Of a stretch of 64,000 nt of DNA, positions 31,506-43,900 are shown in pieces. Under the pieces are notes generated by a model, which did no database searches, was not told where the DNA came from, and worked only from the letters and a program-made list of their open reading frames with translations. Every line of letters starts with the position of its first letter. Within the stretch, counting starts at the first letter, position 1. Source of the stretch: Hydractinia symbiolongicarpus. Taxonomy: Eukaryota > Cnidaria > Hydrozoa > Anthoathecata > Hydractiniidae. The stretch spans positions 21,762,001 to 21,826,000 of the forward strand of contig NC_079883.1 of assembly GCF_029227915.1 (NCBI RefSeq), written 5' to 3'. The position numbers and the translations under genes are program-made.

Positions 31506-34500
31506 ATGGAAGCGTGCATTTTACATTGGATTGTTGTGTTATCGTTTCTTTTGTGTTGGCTTATTGTGTTTCATTTTTGTAGAGGGGATTACAGTCTCAA
31601 GTATGTACAAATTGAGAAACAGTTATGTGAGCTTCTATCATTAAAAGCACTTTAAATTACTTGTGGGCACTAAGAATTGTTTCTTCTTGTCCTAGTATTT
31701 TTTTCTGCGAGTGGGAAAATAAAGATTTGTTTAACATTACGCATTTATATTCGTAGATACTAAAAGTAGGAACCAGCAGTAACCAACAGTAATCACCAGT
31801 ATTATGAAGTAACCACCAGAGAACCAGCTGTTTTTTTTGAAGTAACCACAAGAGAACCAGCTGTTTTTGAAGTAACCACAAGAGAACCAGCAGTTATTAT
31901 TAATTTACTCCAGATAAGGCAGCAACAGCAGCACAAAGTTGTTGTGATTTTTATGCACAACACTTCATGACCTTAAAACTACCAAATATGATAAATAAAA
32001 GGCACTTAGTCCCAAAGGCTTTTTCTGATACTTTCTGATGCTCTTGCTAACTAGCTACTTTTCAGTTGTTTTAACGAGGTCCAATAAATGGATTTATTTC
32101 GCCTAAAGGCAATAATGGAAACAAGTAAAACAGAACGAAAATAGTGTTTTCAGGATTAAAGTTCATTCTTTGAAATAAAATATAACACGTTTCAAAAAAA
32201 AAACGTTTATATCGAAAGCATAATTTTTTCACTTGAACAGAAACCATGTGAGAAAAAAACCCGTATATTTTCTGCCGGATGCCAAGATGTTTCTCCACAA
32301 CATTTATTAATTCATTCGAACTTTACTTTGTCTACCAAAAGAAAAAATGTCTTGTTTTGGACTCTCCTCCATATAGCGTTATATCTGGTTTACAATACAC
32401 GAATTGCAAAATGAAAATCTGTCAGTGAAATACATAATTTGATATCAAATATCTCAAGAACGGATAAAGATTTTTCAAAAAAATAAAAAGATTTCTTGAC
32501 AACCTTCAAAGATGTTTTATTTGAGCTCAACTTGATTTTTAGCGGGAGGTAACCTTTAAGCAGAATAATTTTTGTAGGAAGCGTTGAAGGAAATGTTTAT
32601 TCGCTGCGAAAAATAAACTAAAATTTGATATGGATTCCACAACAGTGGATACAATGGCAGTAGAGGTATCTCACGCTCAATGACTTCAAACCGTGTGGTT
32701 TATTATTATATTCAATTCATTCGAACTTTAACTATGTCTACCAAAAGAAAAAAATGTCTCGTTTTGGACTCTCCTGTATATAGTGTTTTTGGTATATTTG
32801 GTTTACAATTCAGATATTAGTCTTTATTTAAAATATTAATTTTATTTATGTTAATTCTCGCGTGTGGTTTTTAACGCCTTCTGTCTCAACTGTTGCATAA
32901 AGCCCGATTCACACTAAGACATAAACATTTCAGAAAAATGGGTCATGAACTGTTGTGTACATTATAAAATGATTCACATTCAAAGCGGTAGATGCATTTA
33001 TTCCGTTTTATGTATTTAACTGGTCGTCCTCTTGTGGTCACATAAAAAAACTGCTGGTTCTCGGTTGGTTACTTCAAAGTACTGGTGGTTCTCTGGTGGT
33101 TACTTCAAAATACTGCTGGTTACTGCTGGTTCCTACTTTTAGGAAAAGCCATATATGTTATTGCTTTTTTTAATGTATATAATTTTTTTTATTAAAAATG
33201 AGTTTTTTTCTTTTAAAAAAGAAAATCTTTACTGTTTTCATATAAAGCTCTATGTAGCTAAAAAGTAAAAATCAAATGTCTACAAACATACTTTATAGCT
33301 TCAGCTTAATTTTAAGGAACTGTGTTATTAAACTTTGTAAAGTCATTAAGTAACTTTAGCAACCTTTTTAGAAACCAATGACATCCGGCATCAGTAACTA
33401 GGAAACACCACAGACTAAAGTTAGTCACCAGACAAAACAGGGCAACAACCAGTCAACTTTAAAACCTATTATAGTTAATGGTGCCTGATAAATATACAGA
33501 AAGAGGATAGATAGCAGATCTCTAATGTAACAGTACAGTCCATATACACAAAGTGTCAATTATAAACTCAAATATCTTCTTAGCTGTCTTCTGTCTGCAA
33601 CAAGACAACTAAATAATTGCATCTGCAAAGACCTTCATTAAAAGTTTGACCACTGTATTGTACTAATGCTTTATTTCTCTTGCGAGATGAGTATTGTAAA
33701 GTTAGCTATTTTTGGGTTAATCATATGTATAAATAAAAGAGAGACGAATATACACATTTAAGTTATTTCTAGGTTAATCATATTATAATTGAAGGAGAGA
33801 TGACTATACACTTTTAATATAGCTGGTATGGTCACCTTTGGCAATGCGATGCTTTGTTAGAAATATTATCAGTTATTTTATTACTTTTACAATATTGATT
33901 TTGACTATCCTTTGGTACTTTTACAGTAGGAAGGAAAGACATTCAGTATCAGTCGAGGTAATGTTAATACCATCATAGTAGCTTTTAAAATAAGCCAAAA
34001 GATATGTTAGCATGACATTGCAGATGGCAGAGTCATTTGCAAGCAGCAATTAAATCTAAGAATTTTGGGTATTTTTCTTGAATTTAGTTCGGTGAGTGGG
34101 TCAATTTTAAATACTAATAACATCTATTAGGAATAGATTATTTTTAGCAGAGAAGTGCCAAAACTTATTCAAAAAGAGTCAGAAATCCTATCCATTTGTA
34201 GTGGTGTCACTTATTTACATATATTTTTAGAATTCTGGACATTTCAGTGCTAGTGTTAAATTTCAACAACTTCCTGAAAGTAAAGATGGTAGATACAAAA
34301 TATGGCATAATGTATGGAAACCAAATCCTAGCAACCTTAATGTAAATATTGCAATAGCCACACAGTGCTCAAGAAATAACTTGCAACATGTGAAACGACT
34401 TGTAAACTACTGGAGTGGTCCAATATCCATAGGTATATTTTAATAGTACTTTCTTAGTTGTTAGTTCATAGAAAAATCCAACGGGATTTGCCTGCCATAT

Positions 34501-37500
34501 TTTCCACTATTTGGTGATCCTTGTTCGCACATGACGTAATTAAATCACTTTACCAGGCTTTTAAAACAAAGATACACACAATCATTTTTGACAGACAAAA
34601 TATGGCTATTATTATAGGGATAGGTGTTTACAAAAATCCAGGTACATTGCCATTACTTTATTAAGTGCATAAACATTACGTTTCTCTGAAACACAACTTT
34701 TTTTCTTGTGTGTGTGGCATTTATAAAGATTTTATGATGGTATTACAATTTTAATCTAAACAGATGTGTTTTGTTGTGTTTATAATATAAATTACTTTCC
34801 ATATTTTTTTATTATTTGCTTCTAGCTGTACTTGTGTCTGGCAATGAAATTGATGATTACCTAAGTGAGCTGAATCTTTTGGTCCAGTGTCGAACCACTA
34901 TTGCATCTCAAGTGGCGTTTCATGTTGTTATTCCTTTATCACATCCACCATTTCAATCTAATCTGGTAATTAAAAAAGAAGACAAACTAACATGTTCACA
35001 GTTTAATGTGGCACATAAAGATAATGCAAAAAATTATGATTTTGTTCAGGTAGGCCAAGCATCACCAAAAATTTAATAAGAAAATATGTGCTCAAATTCT
35101 ATTATGTATTTACTAACTGTAATAAAAATTCATTTTACACTTTGCATAACTAGAGGGGCGTTTAAATAAAGTGAGGGAGGGGGTATCATTATTTTTTGAT
35201 ATAAGGACGGGGATTAAAATGGGTAATGTTGTTGTATGTTAACTTTCTCGTGCAGCGAATATAGGCAGTGTTGTTGATTAAATATTCGAAAAAAGTTAAA
35301 AAATCTTAAAAATAAAAACTAATTATCTTTTAGGGTATTATAAACTAAATTACCAAAACTTTGCTAATTCCAATGTGAACATGAACTGCATGAATAGCTT
35401 AATTTTTCCAGCTTCAGAATGAAAATACTTCAACATAACGAAATTTTGCATAAATTAGTATAAACAGTGTTTTCTTGAAAACAAATCATTTACCCATACT
35501 TATTTGAGGTTGTAATTTTGTGGCCAATGATTTTAAATTACTGTTGGCTTTTAATTTCGTGGTTTTTTGGAGGCATTTGAAGTAGCTTCTAACACAAGAT
35601 TTGCTTTGAATAATTGCAACAATTTTATATTTTTTTTATATTTATTCATTAATATCTGTGGTGAAAAAAAGTAATATTGCAACGACTGCAGGAAACGAAA
35701 CATAAACAACTTCAAAATATTGCTTGACAATGATTTAGGTTTATGTTTAATTGGACAATAATTGTTTTAGGATTATCTTGGCATATGCGCAAAATGACTT
35801 TATTATACATATACATTCATAAATCTTAGATATCTTATCCTGGAAACCTTCTCCGTAATGTGGCACTACAAAATATCATCACATCACATGTGCTCGTCAT
35901 TGATGTTGACATGCTACCCAGTCCGAACTTAAGAGAACAGTTACTGTCATCTTCATTGTTAGAAAGTGACAACATAGGTATAATTTCTATAATATGTACA
36001 ATTTTTAATTGTTCGTGGCAGTGAAATTCTCTTGTTATTGACATGCAAATAAAATTTCTGCGCAATTCAATTGCAAAGTGTATTTATGAAGTTTTTCTTA
36101 GCATATACAATTAAAAACCCCAAGCGTGTTCATATTCACTACTACTGTTAGATTTTTCTTTTTTTCTTGTGGAAATCATATGTTTTGAACTAAATTCGCA
36201 ATTCACAATATGTCTCATAAAAGTTCGTCTTTAGATTTTTTGTTAGTTTTGACATCTTTTATGTTTTAGCTATTGTGATTCCCTCTTTTGAAGTCAACAG
36301 TGAAAAGACTATTCCAGTAGATAAAACAGAACTAATACATTATTGGACTCAAGGTTATATTCGTCCATTTTATAAAAGTGTATGTTGGAAGTGTCAAAAA
36401 TATACTGACTATGATCAATGGAAAAGGTATCCAATTGTTGTTCTACGGCTTTAGCCGGTAGAACTTTTAAATGGGCTTCTTTTTTTGTCGCCGTTTTTAC
36501 TATCGGGACTAGTGAAGCACGGAAGGGTACCAGTCTAGTGTTCATAACAGAACTACCCTGGTGAACGGTGCAAAAGTTCAAAAAATTATTATTTTTACAA
36601 ATAAATCATTTTGAATTATTATTTTATATTCAGTTGGTTTCACCAGTTTTACCAAGTTACAACGGTCGTTTGTTATTTTTTTTGTGATCTGAAATTTTAT
36701 GAAGCTAGATTTGTATTTACTTACAAGGAGTTTGAATAGGCTAAAATTCTTTTATATCTATTTTCGAATCTAGTTTTCAAAAAAGTGGTGTTTACAAACT
36801 TAGTCATTTTTCTACTTTCATATTTTCTTTCGTCTGTTGCTATGCCAGTTTAAAATAATTAATTATTAGTAACGTGATTACTTTTTTGCACAATTTGGAG
36901 GACATGGAGGATTTAGTATAAATCAGTTTCCTGCTGAATGTTTTTTTATTCAACTTCAAAGGAATTTTGTTGGGAGTTTTCTAAAACTTTTAAACAAAAT
37001 TTCTTTGAAGTTCAAATGTCTCTGTCAAGTGGGCAATGCACAACCCGTTTTGTAAAAATCAATTTGTAAAGTTCAACCAGTTTAATCGTATATCACCTGG
37101 ATTTTTTTGTTTTCGATTTATTTTGTTGAACATGTTTGACTTTTTAGATTTATTGAAAGAAACGTCAACCAATTTTAAAAAGCTAAAATAACAGCATGCA
37201 TATACTATGCATAATAGTAATGTTCAAATTTCCATTGAGCAAGGTCTCCAAATAAGTCGATGGAGAAAGATTAAACATTCTTAGTCTTATTGCGTGAAAA
37301 AAACGCAATTCATGCTTGAAGTAAATAGTGATCGCAAAACAGAAAAAAACAATGATTATAGTTAAAATGACGATATATTTGCTTAGCTAAAATACAAAAT
37401 TTGTTTTATTTTTTCCCGCTAAAATGAACTTTCGCGGTTGGTCAACTTTAGCGTATTTTACGGAAGAAACTTTCGTGGAAATAGAAATTAAATTGTTTAG

Positions 37501-38635
37501 GAAGAAGTAAGTAAATTTCTCCTCCAAAACATATTTAGTATTGGACGAAGTTACCAAGTGAGTTGGCATGATCCTTGGGAACCGTTTTACATTGGTCGGA
37601 AAAAACGTATTAAATATGACGAACGATTTGAACAGGTATTGCGTATTATATTCATTCTAGGTTACATTCTGGTCCTTATTATGCACACTTTTGTTGGCTT
37701 ATTTTGTGTGGTTTAACATTTTAAAAGTCCGTTGGTTAAAGCAGGCGCAAATACATCTAATATTTTGATTCGAATGTGGGATGAATGTTAGATAAAATTT
37801 CGAATGTTGAAAAAGATTCGAATTTTGCATTTGAGTTGCTCCATCTAACACACACGACGTGTTCATTTATTTGACAATTCACTATGAAGTACATTGCAGC
37901 TATCATCGTTTTAAACAAGCTGCTGGACTTCCATGGTGAAAAAGCCTGGGGGAGGAAACTGGGTAAAATGAAGAAAATAAAGGGAATATTTTATGACCGA
38001 AGGCAGACAAGGGTTCCGAGTTTGTTTTGAGCAAGATTTCAGACTTAATGTCCCCTTCGGAAATCACTTGACATGGCTGCCATGCCGACTTATTTCTCCT
38101 TCTCACTGTTCACAATTGTTTTTACTACTACAGATTTGTTTATGCAACATTCCATAAAAAAAATTTTGACAGAAAAAAAACGTTTGAAAAATTATTCGGA
38201 AAATCGAAAGTTATGCAACACACTAAAAGCTACATGGCTAATTTTATGATCTCCTATATAAGTTTTTGTGTAGCGAAAAACCTCCGTACAGCTGGTTTAC
38301 GTTTTAATGTGGGAAAACATGCAACATTCTTAGTCTGCAACATCTGTTGGAAACACACAAGACCATGTGTATAAAATGAGTTCTTACTCTTTTTTAAGGT
38401 TATACGGTTTCTATTTTAGTATGGTTTTAACCGCATCAGTCAACTTTGTGAAATGCACATGAGTGGGTCGAGCTTCCATGTTTTTCATAATGGCTACCTG
38501 CTTCATATGGGTTTTAAGGAGAAGAATACATTTCACTCGAGGAAAGACGAAGAAAACGAAAGGAACAAAATTATTTATCGTAAATTAAAATCTGAAATGC
38601 TGATTAAGTATCCACGTAGCGGCAGATATTGTTGA
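31506..38635 (+). CDS. B4GAT1: Beta-1,4-glucuronyltransferase 1-like (GT49), 8 coding exons
   Basis: B4GAT1 adds glucuronic acid to xylose in the Golgi, making the primer that LARGE extends into matriglycan on alpha-dystroglycan. Coding exons: 31506-31600, 33927-33957, 34231-34432, 34826-35049, 35830-35977, 36270-36426, 37539-37635, 38420-38635; total 1170 nt, 389 aa (human 415). The N terminus is type II: about 6 residues, then a hydrophobic anchor (ILHWIVVLSFLLCWLIVFHF). VIDVDM carries the DxD metal-binding motif. Further family signatures are WHDPWEPFYI, YDERFEQYGFNRISQ and GFKEKNTFH, with a C terminus ending in Cys. The first two exons have the least homology support; they are chosen on phase, donor/acceptor quality and the membrane anchor. 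Intron 1 contains the foldback-like element. Confidence 0.88.
31760..33142. mobile_element. 1.38-kb foldback-like element in B4GAT1 intron 1
   Basis: The ends are CTAAAAGTAGGAACCAGCAG and, inverted, CTGCTGGTTCCTACTTTTAG. Each end extends into an array of a unit near GAAGTAACCACAAGAGAACC: about 137 bp at the left (31760-31896) and, inverted, about 96 bp at the right (33047-33142). Between them lies an imperfect direct repeat of about 90 bp (32311-32396 and 32716-32809, containing CTACCAAAAGAAAAAATGTC). There is no transposase. Repeat-array inverted ends are the mark of foldback elements, and no obvious target duplication is seen. Confidence 0.7.
33695..33812. repeat. Imperfect tandem duplication of about 55 bp
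   Basis: A unit containing TTAGGTTAATCATAT followed by A-rich GAGAGACGAATATACAC is repeated once with about 20 percent divergence, just before the 31-nt micro-exon of the B4GAT1-like gene. Confidence 0.5.
35153..35235 (+). repeat. Fragment of the GGGGCGTTTA MITE family
   Basis: GGGGCGTTTAAATAAAGTGAGGGAGGGG resembles the subterminal blocks of the MITE at 40073-40481. Only one side is visible, in an intron of the B4GAT1-like gene. Confidence 0.35.
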
Positions 38636-39289
38636 GAATGTATTATCGTAACAAAGGGGATGATATGTGGACGATTGCTAGAAGTGATTGAAAATCGATA
38701 GACGGAAGAAGTAGCTTAAAGGTCTTAATAATTGCCACCCCAATGTTGTTAATGTCTTAGTTTTGAATTTGCAGTTTTCGACCATTTTTTGTGATTTTAT
38801 AATTTTGCGAATTTATTGATAAAACTTTGCACCGAATTACGTAAGGTTGATTTCAACAATTTTTAACCAAAATCACGAACGTAATTTCCTCATTGAAAAC
38901 AAACTCTAAGCAGCTTGTTCATTATCAACTATTTAAGAACTAATTGTGCGTCTTCAGTACAGTAGACATACAACTTGGAAATATTTTTGTATAAGAGGAT
39001 AGGTAATGATACTATTTTTTTAACCATTTAAAAATAAACTTCTCTATCAAAAGGTGAACTATTATTATTATTATTTGAGATTTTTCCTCGTAGTTATTTC
39101 GGAAATATGCCTCATTTTGTGGAATATATTTTTGCGATTTTTGACTCTTCTCGCTAAAGTTTACCGTTTGGAAACATTCCAAATCGCGAAATTACAGATA
39201 ATTTTTTGAATGTAGTTTTTTTCTGATAAATTTTTATTATTATTTATTTTTTTTCGTGAATTTGAACGATTTTGCTGATCTGTGTGTAA

Positions 39290-39550
39290 ATAGTGGTACG
39301 TGGCGCGTGGCCTTGTGGTTATGAAGTTCGCTTCGTAAGCACAAGGTCCGTGGTTCGGTCCACAGCGCGGGCATGTGCCTTTACCACAGCTACGGGTCAA
39401 CCCATGTCATGTGAGGGAAATTAGGTAGGTATTGCTGGTGTATACTTAATGTATACATTCCTAACACAGGACCCACATTGATAACAGTGTTTCCAGTACT
39501 GAAGTGGCTATCCTGTATAAATATTCGGAATAGTAATAATAATGATCGTC
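39290..39550 (+). mobile_element. tRNA-derived SINE
   Basis: The head reads TGGCCTTGTGGTTATGAAG (A-box-like) and, about 35 nt later, GTGGTTCGGTCCAC (B-box-like). About 150 bp of unrelated body follows, then a (TAA)n-rich stretch at about 39533-39543 that may be its 3' tail. The tRNA part matches neither a full cloverleaf nor an anticodon I can assign. Confidence 0.55.
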
Positions 39551-39734
39551 TGGTCAACCTCAATATAAGAGTCGGAACGACATCGTCTCTAGGGTTCTTT
39601 TACGCACATGATATTCTGATGAAAATCACCCTTATACCCTCATTTTGGGTGATTATTAATCGAGGAGAAGCGGCGAAAAAATCTCAATTGGCGAGGTACA
39701 TAGCTAGGAATTAAAATGTAATTTTTTACAATAG

Positions 39735-39867
39735 ATTTTTTGATAATATTTCTGTGCTGAAGTTTCAATTTAATGACTTCATTGATGCACTAACGCGTAC
39801 TCCACGACCATATGATGACATGATAAAATCAGGACTAGTTGACTCTTCATCTTATGACTCCTGTTAA
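39735..39867 (+). CDS. Possible orphan terminal exon, 44 codons
   Basis: After a TTTACAATAG acceptor there is an open frame that requires a phase-2 splice, since the unspliced frame has TAG at the junction. It reads FFDNISVLKFQFNDFIDAL, then TRTPRPYDDMIKSGL, and ends SSYDSC stop. The composition looks like protein, but I recognise no family and find no upstream exon to join. It could be the last exon of an unseen gene, a retro-fragment or chance. Confidence 0.22.
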
Positions 39868-40072
39868 AATTGATAGAAACAGCCCTTTCCTGAATTCCCG
39901 CGAATACGGCATCGCGTTTGTTTACATGAAAGTTGTTCAGTCTCAAATTTTTTTATTAAAGAGTGTCCGTCGTTCTATGCCAATCGCCGTTGTCGCCTAA
40001 GCTTTCAAAAATAAATCAATAAAAAAACAGTCGTTAACATTGGGAACGAGGTCATAAACTAGAGAAAATGAC

Positions 40073-40481
40073 TACCGTAATGCTTCGAATAATCGCCCGG
40101 GGCGTTTATTAAATTTTTTCACATTTTTTTTTTTGGGGGGGGGGGGGCTTCTATTTAAAGGGGGCGTTTAAAAGAGGGAGGCGTTTATTAATTTTTTTAC
40201 ACTTCGTCTCTTTTGCTGTTAAATATCTTCACAACAGAAAATAAAAAATATTCACATGCCTTAGAGAATGAATTTCAAAAGCGAAAAGCTAAATTTTAAA
40301 CCTTAAACCTAACATGTAGGAAAAAAATAAGTAAGTATACTTTTACCATCGCCCCGTATAAATTCCCTTATGAGGAGGGGCGTCTATTTGAGGGGGGCAT
40401 TTATTTAAAAAGTGACTGAAAAGGAGGGGCGTCTATTCGAGGGGGCGTTTAATAGAAGGGGCGTTTATTCGAAGCATGGTA
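40073..40481. mobile_element. 409-bp MITE with GC-rich subterminal repeats
   Basis: The left end TACCGTAATGCTTCGAATAA and the right end TTATTCGAAGCATGGTA are inverted copies apart from a 3-nt difference. Inside each end are several GGGGCGTTTATT / GGGGCGTCTATT blocks in alternating orientation. There is no coding capacity. Confidence 0.75.
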
Positions 40482-40949
40482 AAAAATTGCGGAATGTTTA
40501 CAAATTTGGTATAAGCGCGTGCACCCTACTAGACCCGCATTAAGGCGCAAAATTAATTTAATTTTATTTACAGATTTTTTTATTTTTTTTTTTTTGAAAT
40601 AAATAAAAGATCAAAATGTTATCAAATATGTGATCAAAAATTATTTTTTCTTAACAATAATATTCACTTTTTAAAATCAGGATTTATTTCAGTGAAAGTC
40701 CATTTTTTAACTTGAATTCTTTAACCGCTGCGGCTCGTTGTTTGCATATTTTGCCTACATTGTGTTCGTCGTGTGTGTGGTGTCAACGCCAAATCTAACA
40801 TTACCTCACGCCGCAACTCATCTATGCTTTGTACGCGAGAGAGGGTGAGTGAAAGGTCATGTACCAAACTACTCCTTGTCACGCTCGGTCCGCACACTCA
40901 AGCGACATCACATCGCTTATAAGCGTATATTTTTTTCACCTTGTTAATA
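40482..40949. other. COX16 upstream region
   Basis: No gene. A less AT-rich patch at about 40725-40920 immediately upstream of the ATG is the natural place for the COX16 promoter; no specific site is recognisable. Confidence 0.4.
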
Positions 40950-43900
40950 ATGAAAGTTGCCCTTTCTGGAGGAACAAAGAAATTTTTAAAATATGGAGCA
41001 CCAATGATGGTATGTAAACTTAGTGATATATGCGTTTACCCTAACGTTAAGCTCAACTAGCTCGCTAGGTAGCTTCTCTTCAGCAGCTAATTGTGATTTT
41101 TTGTAGAAATCCATAAAATGGAGGGGTATTGTGGTTAGATTTGTTTTTGTTACACTAATTTCGAACAATTATCTCAGTGGCAAATGTGTTCGAAATGGTT
41201 TGAATATGATACCCTTGCATTGCAATAATAATCAAAAGAACATAACAGTTTTTAACAAGCATTGATTATCACTGTTGTATAGACATAATAGATATATAGA
41301 TAGATAGACATAAGTTTTATTAGAAGACATTGTTCCATTCACCTGCAAAGAGTGATATTTTCTTTTAAAATCAGGAGGGTTTGCTAAATAAACAGGGGGT
41401 TGGTATTTTGACAAAAACTGCTAAAGGGGAGGGGTGTTAATAAATGGAAATGGGTGGTAATTTTTTTCAAAAATTGCAAGCCCCCCTCCCCCCCTTTACA
41501 ATTAGCTGCCGAAGAGTAATGGCTGACCCTCCCCCCCTTTACAATTAGCTGCCGAAGAGTAATGGCTGACCTTTACTTGGAATGGTTAAAGTGTAAATTT
41601 TTTGTAAATGTGTTAGCTGTATTTGTGTCTCAACAAAATCTCCTAAATGCAATCGTGTGTTATTTCTTTGTTTTGTTTTGGATGCTATGATGGTAAAAAT
41701 TTTACAGCCATAAGACAATACAATACATAAATGTCAGAATAAACCTTTTACAATTGTTAAAAGTCTTTATTTATACCTTAATTGGGTCTGTAAACATCTT
41801 CAATTTTAAATAAATTTGCAAGGTCGCGAAAGTCGTGAGGACTAGGTCCGAATGAATAAGTATGTCACATCTTGCAGAAAGTCTGTGAGCTCAGCAGCAC
41901 ATTTTCTAAAAGTTTATTTACTTACTGTTTACATTGTTTGTTGATAAGACGTCTTGTAATAATGATGAAGATTATAACTTAGAAAACATAGAATCAGATA
42001 ATTCTCTTCATGAATAAAGACATTACAAAGATACAGCCACACTCTTCGAAACCTCTTGTGTTTCAAAAGGGAGAAATTAATAATGATGCAAAGTGACAAG
42101 GTGTCTTTTACTGACTCAAATCAAAGTTCTTAGCAAAATATTTTCTTTTTAAAGAAATAAAAAATATATTTAATCGCTGTTTTTAACTTCTCTTCGTCAA
42201 AAAACTGTATCATTTGCTTCAATAAAAAATCTTTCTTTACTTTACAAGCCAATTTATTTTTATTTCACAGTTAGTTTCGAATAATCTTTAGGTTGTGATA
42301 AGTTGGTAAAACGGTGGTATTAATATTGTATAAATAAAAATCATTCTTATGATTATGGTAGGTCATAAAAGCGTTGCAGAAGCTACTGACTTATAAGTGA
42401 TTGTTTTGAAAAAGCTGTTTTAGAAACTGCATTATCCGCAATACATGCAGCCTTAAACAGTTACAAAGATTGAAGAAAATATACATATATAATATAAAAT
42501 ACAAAATATACATTTACCCCCTGAAAATATCGGCATGTCCTTCCATTAAAAAAGCTTCTTTTTGAAAAACAAAGAATAGAAACTTGAGCGCTACGAAAGA
42601 TACAAGTGTAACTAGAAAACTTTTTTTTCTGTTTTTGTATTGGAAATTGGTGTTGGAAAATGTTTTTTTTTGTTGGAAAATGTTCTTTTATTTAATATAA
42701 AAATGTACAAAACGTTATTTGGTTGTGTTCTGTGGATATGAGTACAAATAATGAAATGAGAAGAAATGAGAAACTTTGATCACGTTCACTAGCTGAAATG
42801 GCATTTTTACAAAGTAGCAATATTTTAATATGGAAGTTTATTTCCTGGAGATCTCTTTTAAAAGAACTATCTGTGAAGTGCGCCAACCAAATATAAAAAC
42901 TTAGATCACTTGGTAGATCACCTACATGACTTATTTTGTTTAGCCATTTTTGAGTTCTTTCTTTTTCACAGATGGAATTCTGTGACACTTCTCTGATCGA
43001 TTGGTACATCGAAACGCAGTGCAACTAAACTAACCATTTTTTAAAGATTTAAATGTAAATTACATACAAAAAGCGATTTAATGTAAGCTATAGGTCTTAA
43101 CATGAACGTTCTCTGCGCTCGCTTAAACTTTCTGCACGATGTGATGTCATTATTTATAATCAGGTCCAGTCCTAAATGAAATCGTGCCTGTCTGTTTTTT
43201 TATGAGAAAAAAATTGAATATGCGAAGGCTTGTACAACAATTTTAAATAAGAAAAACAAGTGAAGTAAGTTTTTTTGATTTCTTATGCTTTTCTGAGTAC
43301 GTATAAAAGCAAAAAGAAAAAAGTGATTTTTACTGCAGTTCCCCTTTAACTACGGTAAAACTAAAACCCTGTGCTATTTGACAATCATGACTATTTTTAG
43401 GTATTTTAATGTCACAAATGAGATTTTTAAAAGTTAGCAATTATTTGAATTTATACTTTTGTTGCTTAAAAAATTCCCAACTAACATAGCAATATATACT
43501 TTAATGCTACTAAAAACCAAAATATGAAAATATTGAAAAGTGTAGCAGAAAAATTATTGAAAAATTATTTTTTTTAATTTTTCAGGTATTATTTCTGTGG
43601 ATTTGCACCAAGCCTGTAAAAATATGTTTTGCAAAAAAATTCTGCCAAAATTTGTTTCACAAAAATATGTATACCCCTAAGGAATATTGCTGTCCCAAAA
43701 AAGCATGGAATGGAGTTTTGAGTAAAACCAAAAATGGTGTAGACAATTATAATCCACTCAAACAAAAAATCTCATATTTTGGAGACAATATCCTGATATG
43801 GATACATTTAATCCATCATCTTTGCAGCACTTGGAAAGTTAATGTGCAGGATTACTTATACCAATATATCTCACATATGCACCATTGTTCCTATGACATA

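Larger units (their letters stand above)
38636..40072. other. B4GAT1 3' flank
   Basis: The first few hundred bases are likely 3' UTR. It then holds a SINE (about 39290-39550) and a possible orphan coding exon (39735-39867), both listed separately. No other gene is visible. Confidence 0.4.
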
